Shown here: in pieces, positions 25,648 to 36,400 of the stretch
Layout: the number at the start of each line of letters is the position of its first letter
Numbering within the stretch: the first letter of the stretch is position 1
NCBI GenBank assembly: GCA_035041965.1
Contig: JAPYMA010000098.1
Coordinates: 1 to 64,000 of the forward strand
DNA: 64,000 nucleotides
Direction: 5' to 3'
Origin: Anisakis pegreffii
Lineage: Eukaryota; Nematoda; Chromadorea; Rhabditida; Anisakidae
Made by a program: the position numbers and the translations under genes
Notes under the pieces: model-generated
The model's input: only the letters and a program-made list of their open reading frames with translations
Database searches by the model: none
Told to the model about the DNA's origin: nothing

Positions 25648-26119
25648 CTCAATTAGATCAAGATACATGATCCCAATTGAAAATTCGAATTGTAAAGCAG
25701 CTAAGGGTTATTCCATCGAGGTCATCAAGGAATTTAAGATTGACTTAATGCTAGCTTTAAAGCGAACATTGTTTCATTGCTGTCACACTTTGTTTGGATT
25801 TTCGAAAGGCTGAACAATTTGAATTATGAAGAAATCATTCTTTAAAATGTTTTTTCCAGTGAATATTCAACTTGTTTCACAGTTCCTGATAAGCATGTGC
25901 ACATCAGGTATCAGGCGGTGTCCTCATGATATCATCAACAAAGGGCACATAGAAGTGACAACTACTGATGTATCACTTTCTTGATTTACGGATTCACTAG
26001 AACAAAGATTATTAATATGAGCGTCGACGCTATCGACACGCTTCTATTTATTTATCCATTCGTTTTTGTTTATTATAATACATGTGTATTTGGAATTGAA
26101 ATGAGCGAAGAATTCACTT

Positions 26120-26270
26120 CTGCAGCCCATAAAATTATTCTCTTGAAACTACGAACTACTCACTCTATTATGTTGTGTTGATATTTACTGACGAGGACGA
26201 CTTGTACGACACAGAAAACAACCATTCCGGACAAGATGATTGGAAGCTGTTTTGTGTCCCATGGGGTCAT
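26120..26270 (-). other. Conserved hydrophobic segment upstream of GT14 copy A (candidate exon 1)
   Basis: Reading from Met at 26270, the minus strand encodes MTPWDTKQLPII followed by a hydrophobic run (SGMVVFCVVQVVLVS), which suits a type II signal anchor. The same frame is kept upstream of copies B (31848) and C (40154). A GT donor follows in A and B (ctcgtca|gtaaat and ttcatca|gtaaat) but is changed in C. The phase does not match the next exon I can define, so I do not merge it into the gene. Confidence 0.45.
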
Positions 26271-26809
26271 TGCCCTGATTAAACCTGACCACATTAGGCT
26301 AACTTGAAACAGTAACAATAATTAGTTCAACATCTGAAATGTTGTCGGAACAAAACCCAAATATTGAATGAACATTGTGAGTGCTGTCTTTAAGCGCGTA
26401 ACACTTAAAAATGTTGATATCAGGATGATATCATTTTTGGATTCGGCTCAAGCATCTCTCGGGAATGGCTTGCAATTAGAAGGCAACTTCGCATGTAATG
26501 AAAGTTCAAAAAATTTGACAAGCGATCAAAACATTAACGAACATGTGAATATGAAGAATGCGGATAATGAGGAGCAAATTTTGGGTAATGATTAAGAGCG
26601 CAATTTTGGACTGACGATCTAATAAAATAAGATTTTTTTGAAGCGTTCAGCTCTCCAGCTGAACAGTAATATGTAATGCCAGACTAATAAAGAGTATAAG
26701 ATTTGCATGCATTTAGCCACGTTTTGCAACGAAAACACAAGAGCATTCAGAATGGCCACAACGTTATTTGTGTTTCTTTGGCTGTGCAAACACTTGTTCA
26801 TGTCTGATC

Positions 26810-27950
26810 TCTCCTAGTAAAGAAGCTGAGCAAACCAACTGTAGCAAATTATTCCATTAACGGTACCTCGCGACATATCTGGATAAACTTGTCATGTTAT
26901 GTTTGACGAATGTGGTATACGATACGTTACACTTCGTTTTATTCATTTGATGTATATTTTATGTTTCAATACTAACGTTGAGTATTGGTGTTCAGCGTTT
27001 CAAGGATTCCCTGTTTCCTACAGTAGTAGTAGTTGTCGAAATTACGCGTTCGTTGATTCAGGTTTGATTGATTGTTGAGCAAATAAATACAGTGTCACTG
27101 CTCAATTATTTATGCGTTTTATCAAACATTTATTCATTTATCGTCCTCAAATACTGTAAGCAAGAGACAAAGTTAACGCACAAACTATTCGAATTAACGC
27201 ACAAACTATTCAAATTATCAAACATATACAATTTACGAGCTTTTCCAGCATATTAGCAATCTGATCTGTAAAGCTATGAATAATATGACTGTTCATGTTA
27301 AACAAACTGCGGTTGCATAGAATTTTCGAATGTCATTCTGATTTATACAGGAACATTGGATTTTAAGCCTTCATCTAGTGTGTTGCGGGGACGGAAAAAG
27401 TCGGTGATGAGGAAGGTCTGAGACAAAATTTCGTAGTCGGGATGCCGAGAATGCGTTCGGCTCGAAAAAATCGGGGACAAGAACTCCGGGACGGGGTCGC
27501 CAAAATTCGCCGATCTCCGCAGCACACTGGTTTCATCACAATCTACTCTTATAGCCAAAACTTTTGAAGTATTCGTGAACGAAGAAAGTGGTGTCTGACT
27601 GAGGACTTATAAGTCAAGATATCGAGTCAAGGTGCTCGCGTCACTGGCTTCGGGTTGAAATAGCGCCTCATCCATACGTCGAGATTCACGCCACGTGCCA
27701 TTGCAGGTCCAGGTAAATTCGCATAAGGTCGATCATCGAAACTGTCGATATGTTGCGATACGGCTCGTTGACGAACTTTTTGATAGACACAGAAATAAGC
27801 AGCGGGTTGATAGTCCAAATAGAACTTATGCGCTACAAGTTCGTATCTTCGGAGTAGAATCGGAATGTCACCAACTCCGTATACACATGAACCAGCGACA
27901 AATTTACCTGAATAAAAGATTGACTGAGTAACAGTCCATGGCATTGAGTA
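26810..27950. repeat. Segmental duplication, proximal copy (3' flank and last exon of B)
   Basis: It is nearly identical to 32390-33478. It includes the block ggtacctcgcgacatatctg, the paired acgcacaaactattc repeats, a GGGGACG-type patch (27385-27515) and the last exon of GT14 copy B. Differences are a handful of substitutions and small indels, such as a 5-bp insertion after gcgttt in the distal copy. Identity ends abruptly inside the last intron of copy C at about 33478. Confidence 0.9.
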
Positions 27951-30900
27951 CATCCATATTCAATTGAATACGTCTAGTTTGGCCAAGTCTTTTTAAGATG
28001 CATTTCAGTAAAAATTTAAATGGCAATAAGCTCACGTGAACTGCGTTATCAATTGAATTGGATATTGCGTTTGAAAATGTTTGAGATTTGAGTGTCGTAA
28101 AATACTGATTATAAATTTTTGCTGCCATACGTAAGTGCAATTATTGACGATTGATTCTTCGATGTTATCTCGGAAACTTGGTATACTTTTTCACTTTTCC
28201 TACGATATGTTCTACACACATATATATGTGCTATTGTTTGTTTCAGAAATACGTATCCCCCTAGAAAAGGGGCGAATGAAACGTTTGTTAGCTAAAAATT
28301 TGCTTTAAATTAGTTATGTTCGCTCACCGGCGCAAATCATATTTCGTACCCCCCACCACACTTGGTAACGCGATATATAGTATTGACTGGAATCGGTCGT
28401 ATACTTCATTGAATACTCCTTCTGCTGTCTTCGTTCAAGTTCCTCAACGAATCGCAAGAAACGAGTCCCATTGAATCCTCCGGGCATTGGAAATACTAGA
28501 ACGTCTCTAGCATGTCACTTCAGGGACGCTATCAGTATGATAACAACTAATGTTTGAATATTATTCCAAAACACTTATTATCAGAATATATCTTTTGGCG
28601 TTTCACTTGCAAAAGCACTGAACAAAACGGTGAAGCACAAAAGAGCAATGTGATAATTAAACTGAACAATCTGTTCACATCATACTTGTCTTAAATCATA
28701 TGAACCATGATGCGCTCAGTCAGGAGCTATAGAAATCAAGTCATTTCGAGAGCACTAACCATCAGGATTACCGGCAACAGTTGCCCAGAAGGATTCATCT
28801 GGAATCTGGGTTCCATTAAGATAATTAATAAGCTCGTTCACCTTCTCACTGTTCACTATAAAATTCGCCGATTCACGACTGAATGTTGCCGACAAGCTCG
28901 ATTTGAATAACCGAATTCCGTGCGGTGGCTCTAAACCCTGAATGATCATCACTATATCCTGAATGTATTGTTTGAGTACGATATCACGCATAAAGATAGA
29001 GTTGAGGATTTATATGGCAATCCAATGCAAGCAAATGCATTTTAAGAAAAAATATCAAAGACCACTGCAAAACTAGTTCAGAGTGCCGTTCCGATATATT
29101 CCGGCTAACCGATCTGTTGAATCGGTAATGCTTGAAACGATGCTTGAACGTGAACAGAATGAAGTATTCAATACTTGCAATCATGATATGTGCCGTATGA
29201 GCTAACTAGACTATACCATCGATTCTAGCAGGAGATTGTTCTAGCTATTCTCGCAATCTTGTGAATTCAAAAGCATGGTAAGATTTCGCAAGTGAGTTGA
29301 TTGATAGGTTTTAGAGTTTGGCGTAATCTTCAATAATTTTGTTCCCCTTGCCCAATTTCTATAATTCACTCCAACATGGACTTTTTCTTACCGTTTTCAC
29401 TTCAAGTCGAGACTGTGGAAATTCGATTATTTCCGAATTGAACGTACCATTCAAACGCTTGAATATCCTGACCATTTCACGATTTGTTTGTAGAGGGAGG
29501 TCAAAACCCGAAAGATACTGTAAGGCTGAATTGTTTCAACAGTACAAAAACGAAAAATGTTATGATAATGGAAGACAATTACAAACGGCTTACACTTCAT
29601 AGTGCTGATTAGTGATGTTGTTGTTCCGGTCAAACTATTTTACCAATATCAAAACAGCGAAATCATTAAACAAACCGATTAACCTGATAATATTTCCATT
29701 TTATTTTCGATGCTGCCAGGTAACGTAAGCAGTCAAGAACACCCGTCAAAACACTGTTTCCACCCCACCGAACATTACTTACAGTCTTAATGATACGTAG
29801 GTATTCTTTATTAATGATCAGGAAATCACACATATGTTTATTCTTACAGATATCTATTGAAATGGAAATTTGTATTCTTTCAATTGCATTGTTTTGAATT
29901 CATTATTGTGTTTGCTGCACAGAGAATGAATGGTGTGTATTGTCGAAAAATCCAACTGGAATGATGTGACGTTAGAAAACATTTGTTGACTGAAAAATGC
30001 TGCCAAGTCGATAAGTCAACAGCTTGATACAACATTTGAATACAGATGGAAGGTGATCATGATCATACCATGACATGAACGTTCGGGAAGCATTCTCCGA
30101 TGAAATTGACTGATCGTTTAAACTCCGCATCGCTTCCATTACTTATCGCTATGCAATATGCGTTCTGTGGATGATAAATCGCACTCATCATATGGTAAAT
30201 CTTAATTTTTTCAATCAAAATCACTTAAAGAATGGACTCGAAATCTCGCAATCTTTTATTTTTCATGCTTTCGTTTATGCTAATTTACCGCACTGATTAC
30301 ACCTGATAATTGAAAAGGAAGTGGATAACAACTGTTAATGAGTAACTTGAAACGCGTTTCGATATGTCAATAATCCATAAGCGATCGGAAATTCCCTCTC
30401 TTCCTCAGAAAGTGGTAAGGTGTTGAAACCGTATTGATTCGTCAGGTAATTACATCTGAATAATTAATCAATCATGAAAACAGCATAAAGCAATTATGTT
30501 CAAAAAACTGAAACATATAATTGGTCGAAAATTCCATTCACTTCGTTTCTGTAAAATCAACATTTCATCTCAATCGAACTGCGATATTAGCAGTGTTCAT
30601 AAGATGCGCAACTGATAACATATACGATTATTTCATTAATTTGTGAACTGTAAATTTTGGAAGATATGCACCATACAAGCTGTATGCAACTATTTTTGTG
30701 TTGTGAACGTAGTTGAACTTTTTGAGACGCAATCACCTCAATAATTTTTCGTTACGATTTAAGACAATAACCTCATACAGTGAAAATAAGTCCCAGTCTC
30801 ACCTCAAACAAACCATTCGTTCAGTTGTGCACGCGGTACGAAACGTGAGTAATGCTCATAAGTAACAAGAGTGGGACTCTCGTTTTGACTGGAAATTATC

Positions 30901-31138
30901 AATAAGATCATCATGGGACGATCGAATTGCTTACCTTTCAGTGAGATCCGTTTCATCCAATAGAGGATTTCGATCTGTGATATCATATATCCATTCTGTC
31001 ACGTTTTTTCTATATAATTTGGAAATGTCTTCACTCATTAGTTTATCACAATCAATTCCCTTTTCCAATAAGCCAATATTTGTGATTACTTCATCCAACT
31101 TGTCTGCGTAAAGACGAATTGCAAAATCCAAATTCCAT
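27627..31138 (-). CDS. Core-2/I-branching GT14 glycosyltransferase, copy B
   Basis: Eight exons in transcript order: 31138-30935, 30455-30347, 30200-30069, 29785-29684, 29517-29392, 28937-28760, 28495-28328, 27907-27627. Exon lengths equal those of copy A (204, 109, 132, 102, 126, 178, 168, 281 bp) and the phases agree. Landmarks: FPIAYGLLTYRN, IYHPQNAYCIAISN, VRWGGNSVLTGVLDC, YLSGFDLPLQTN, LFKSSLSATFSRES, QIPDESFWATVAGN (catalytic Glu region), PMPGGFNGTRF, GVGDIPILLRRYEL, YLDYQPAAYF. The 3' 880 bp including introns is about 99% identical to copy A, while exons 22395-22218 and 28937-28760 are clearly more diverged. An upstream open frame (31440-31144) with the hydrophobic MLMILTLLLSTRVSYY and a KCFTLDIPRW tail could be the N-terminus, but it does not join the 204-bp exon in phase. 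A second candidate anchor starts at Met 31848. Golgi beta-1,6-GlcNAc branching is inferred from the family. Confidence 0.9.
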
Positions 31139-31699
31139 CTTAATTACATCAACTTACTCATCCATCTGGGAATATCCAGCGTAAAACATTTATTTTCACG
31201 ATGAACCTTCAGGTCACCTTTATTTGGAGGGACGTGAAAATCGTAGATTCTGTTCAAATGTTCAACGCGGTGAACAAGATAAACAGTTTGTGAAGATGCG
31301 ATGCCTAAGGGTGTTTTCGATAACCTTCTGTAGTACGAGACTCGAGTTGAAAGAAGTAAAGTTAAAATCATGAGCATGGAAACAGTGAAGTGTATTGCTG
31401 TGGATCTATTGCATACGAGTGAATGGGAACTGAAAATCATTTTGTTGAATTATTTTGGTGCATCTCTTCATGAAAAAGAAGCGAGTGCTTTGTTGGAAGA
31501 CTGCCTTTGTTACCGAATCTGTCGTTAACTTCTGATGCGTCATTTCTTGATCCACAAAATGCAACGTGAGCGTCGTGGCAATGGACACGGCCGTGTTTAT
31601 TTATCTGATCATGTCAATTCGTTTAATTTTCTGCCCTTTTTTGTTTATCACATGCGAACTTGGAGTTGAAAGAATCGGGAATTCATTTCAGCAGCCCAT

Positions 31700-31848
31700 A
31701 AAATTATTTTGTTGCAACTGCAAACGACCCACCGTATCATGCTGTATTGAAATTTACTGATGAATATGTACTGTATAACACAGAAAGCAACTGTTGTGGT
31801 TGCAATGCTTGAAAAGTTTTTTCGCATCCATAAACCTGCTGGTCTCAT
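31700..31848 (-). other. Conserved hydrophobic segment upstream of GT14 copy B
   Basis: From Met 31848 the frame reads MRPAGLWMRKNFSSIATTTV and continues through a hydrophobic stretch (AFCVIQYIFIS). It aligns with the segments upstream of copies A and C. It is either a signal-anchor exon or a conserved upstream relic. Confidence 0.45.
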
Positions 31849-32389
31849 TGCCGCAATCAAATTTGACCACATCGGGCTACTTCAAACATTGAGAATAATT
31901 CACTCGATGATCTGAAATATTCCCGGTATAAAACCCAAACATTGAATGAACATTGTGAGTGCTATTTTGTAGTGCATAGCAGGTAAAAATGTTCACAGGA
32001 TCATATCATTTCTGGCATCTCACGGGAATCGCTTGCAATTAGAAAGCAACCTCGCGTGTAACGAAAGCCAAAAATATTTGATAAGCGATGAAAACATTAA
32101 GCAGGAACATGTGAATATGGCGAATGCGGATAATGAAAATCGAATTTTCGGGTGATGATTAAGAGCACGATTTTGGACTGACAATCTAATAAAAATAGAT
32201 TTTTTAAAGCGTTCAGCTCTCCAGCTGAACAGTAGTATGTAATGCCAGCCTAATAAAGATTTTAAGATTTGCATGCATTTAGCCACGCTTCACAACCAAA
32301 ACGCTTGAGCATTCAGAATGGCCACAATAATAGTGGTGTTCATTTGAGTGAGTTTGTTAGCTTTACAAACGCGTGATCACTTTCGACCT

Positions 32390-33478
32390 CTCCTAGTAAA
32401 GAAGCTGAGCAAACCAACTATAGCAAATTATTCCATTAACGGTACCTCGCGACATATCTGGATAAACTTGTCATGTTATGTTTGACGAATGTGGTATACG
32501 ATACGTTACACTTCGTTTTATTCATTTGATGTATATTTTACGTTTCAATACTAACGTTGAGTATTGGTGTTCAGCGTTTCAAGGATTCCCTGTTTCCTAC
32601 AGTAGTAGTAGTTGTCGAAATTACGCGTTCGTTGATTCAGGTTTGATTGATTGTTGAGCAAATAAATACAGCGTCACTGCTCAATTATTTATGCGTTTCA
32701 TTTTATCAAACATTTATTCATTTATCGTCCTCAAATACTGTAAGCAAGAGACAAAGTTAACGCACAAACTATTCGAATTAACGCACAAACTATTCAAATT
32801 ATCAAACATATACCATTTACGAGCTTTTCCAGCATATTAGCAATCTGATCTGTAAAGCTATGAATAATATGACTGTTCATGTTAAACAAACTGCGGTTGC
32901 ATAGAATTTTCGAATGTCATTCTGATTTATACAGGAACATTGCATTTTAAGCCTTCATCTAGTGTGTTGCGGGGACGGAAAAAGTCGGTGATGAGGAAGG
33001 TTTGAGACAAAATTTCGTAGTCGGGGATGCCGAGAATGCGTTCGGCTCGAAAAAATCGGGGACAAGAACTCCGGGACGGGGTCGCCAAAATTCGCCGATC
33101 TCCGCAGCACACTGGTTTCATCACAATCTACTCTTATAGCCAAAACTTTTGAAGTATTCGTGAACGAAGAAAGTGGTGTCTGACTGAGGACTTATAAGTC
33201 AAGATATCGAGTCAAGGTGCTCGCGTCACTGGCTTCGGGTTGAAATAGCGCCTCATCCATACGTCGAGATTCACGCCACGTGCCATTGCAGGTCCAGGTA
33301 AATTCGCATAAGGTCGATCATCGAAACTGTCGATATGTTGCGATACGGCTCGTTGACGAACTTTTTGATAGACACAGAAATAAGCAGCGGGTTGATAGTC
33401 CAAATAGAACTTATGCGCTACAAGTTCGTATCTTCGGAGTAGAATCGGAATGTCACCAACTCCGTATACACATGAACT
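32390..33478. repeat. Segmental duplication, distal copy (3' flank and last exon of C)
   Basis: This is the near-identical partner of 26810-27950, offset by about 5.58 kb. It carries the last exon of GT14 copy C and its 3' flank, including a GGGGACG-type patch (32965-33095). Confidence 0.9.
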
Positions 33479-36400
33479 GGCGACAATTGTACCTGAATAA
33501 AATTGTATATTGATTAATTGTGTATATTAATTGATGTCAGTAAATATACTCGCATTCAGGCGAATATACTTGGACGGGCCAGCTGTTTTCTAAATACGTT
33601 TGACTATAAAAGATCTACCTGAGAATAAGCTACTAGTAATAGCGAATGCATTCATCTGATTGGATACTGCTTTATTAAAATGTTTCCACCCTCGCACGAT
33701 GAACGGAACTGAGAGATTTGGCGCTAACGTTCAACCTTCGATAAATTTACGAATATTGTGCCAGCCTTAGACTTGAATTTATGTGAATCTATTTATTTTC
33801 CTGACATCAGCTAGAATGAGAGAAAATAATGCATTTTATAGCATCTGAGCATTTTATAGCATTTATAGCATTTTATAACATTTATAGCAATAATGCATTT
33901 TATCGCACCCAGCCTTTCACGCCCGGCTGCATCAGTGTCCTTATTAAAGTGTTTTCAAGCCGATAAAACGATGGTGATTGTTGCTGTGCAGGAATTCGGA
34001 CCGCCTTCGATCTTATTAAGGATACATCAATGAAGTGAACTGTATCTAGATGTGCAAATCAGACGAATATTGTAGCATAAATTTCATAATTTCGTTATCA
34101 TCATTCACATGGAACTGTAGAGTGAGTTCGGAACAAGAAGAATACACTTAATTTAATTATCATTAATGAACTCAACCATTCCTGATGCACTACACAAATA
34201 TAATGCAGTATGCTGCTATCAAATAATATTATTTGCTTTAGCAGACTGATTCGTATTCTTTCCTGATAGTTCCTCAATCTGTTTCTCAAAGGAGCTTGTA
34301 TTTCACTCAGCATTTATGGAATTGGAGGCAGAAATTCAAAACATTATGCTCAACTGACAAACATTAGTGTTCAAGAAGTTGTACATCTCATGTGCACTGA
34401 CTCTTCAGCCCACCTCCTTTCAAGAAAGCTTTCAAGAGCTGTATTATGAAAGTAACTAGAACTAAATAGAGGCAATCATATTCTGAAAGTGTTCTCAATA
34501 AACCAAGTCAATCGTTCTTGAAAGCAATACGAGGCATAAATGTGGAGCACACTTCATTTGAATATAACATATGGAAGCAAGCAATATGAATCAGTCTTTA
34601 TTTTTCTATCACATATGGTGCTGAATCAGATCAACTAAATTCAAAATGTTCAAAGAGGTTTCATCCTCCTCAAATCCACTCAGTGGTACAATTAAAGAAA
34701 TAGACTAATGCAGTAGTTAGACTTCTAAATATAGAAATGTTCCAAATTTAACGTTTCTGTTTCAAGATGGTTAACACATTACCCAACACAACATTTTTTC
34801 TTTAGGAACATATCTTTACTTTTACCCTGTGAATTGGGCCTACCAGAGACGATCAACTTTACAGAGTGTTCTCGTCCAACAAAAAAAATCTTTTCAATCT
34901 AACGATATATTCATTCAGGTGGAATAGTGTGTCCATAAGTTTCATCACATTCTCGGCAGCATTAGGCTCTAAACCGTGACAGAAATGACAAAATATCTGA
35001 CTGGTGATACAGTAGGGTTGAATTCAAAAATAGCCGATTTCTAATCATTTGCGGATACCTTTCTTGGTTATGAATCGTGCTGATTTGGAGGGGATTATTT
35101 TGAAATTGATTTCAATTTTTGAAATTATGTTTTGTTAAATAACTATTTTTGATTAAAAATTCTTCGAATGTTTTGCTGTTTCATTTTCTAAAATATTTAA
35201 TTTCAATTAAAGTTACTCACTTAATTCGCACAATATTGTCTTACTAATTGTAAGTGTTTTAGACGTTTTAAAATCACTGAATATTTATAAGCTGCATCGA
35301 ATAAATATTGACGATCAGCATTCAACGTTTCTGTTGTTTCACGCAAACGCTATCGCTACCAATTGATTTTGCAATCTTTTCGCTTCATCGAAATGCCGTT
35401 TCTATGATGCGTTATTTCACAAAAACACATCTTTTTCAATCAGTTTTCGGAACGAATTCTCCATTGTAAAGAAACGCTCGAATGAAATATGAATAGATTA
35501 TAATTTTGCATTAAAAATGCGAATCTCCTCACCAGTGCAGAATTTATTTGGCTTCGACGTCCATACTTGATAACGCGAAATGTAGTAATGCATCATGGTG
35601 CTCTCCGTTCGATTCTCTTCTCGTTGTTTGCGTCTGATTTCATTAACGAATTGCAAAAAACGTGTCCCATTGAAAGCTCCGGGCATTGGAATTTCTGAAG
35701 CATAGCAGTTCAACTATGCTGTTAGTATGGTGCTAATGCTAAAATCTTATTCCCGAAAGCGTTTCACAAAAACATCTTATGCACGTCATCGTAGTGGTCG
35801 AATAATGGTTTTCAGAACACCGCTGATAGTGATGCCAGCTTTACCTAAGAGAGTTTGTTCTGTCTGATCTGCCCAGCAAGTCAACTTGAAAGCACTAACT
35901 TTCAGGATTACCGGCAACGGTTGTCCAGAAGGCTTCATCCGATATGTCGGTTCCATTAAGGTAATCAACAAGCTCGTTCACCGTTGCACTGTTCGCGATA
36001 AAATTCGCCGATTCACGACTGAATGTTGCCGACAAACTCGATTTGAATAACCGAATTCCATGTGGCGGTATTACACCCTGAATTACCAACGTCACCAAAT
36101 CCTAGTTGGGTACCTTGTTATATTGTCTGATCGCTTACAGCACTTGTGGTATGGTTGGTGACTTACATAATAATTACATATGTGCAGATGCAGCTGAAGA
36201 AACGGAATCAAAAACCATTGGAAATGTCAATATGAGCTATACAGCCCATATCATTGCTACTACCATGAATTTGTCTTAGCTAATCTCGTGATCCTATCAG
36301 TTGAAGAAAACAGCAAGTTTTTGATAGGTTTTTGAGTTCGGAGTAATCTTCAATAATTTTGTTCTCTTGGCACAATTGCTATATGCGATCAAACAGCAAT

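Noticed and set aside
26368..26595. Plus-strand 75-codon frame upstream of GT14 copy A
   Set aside because: The homologous sequence upstream of copy B (about 31945-32155) is broken by stops and indels, so the frame is not conserved.
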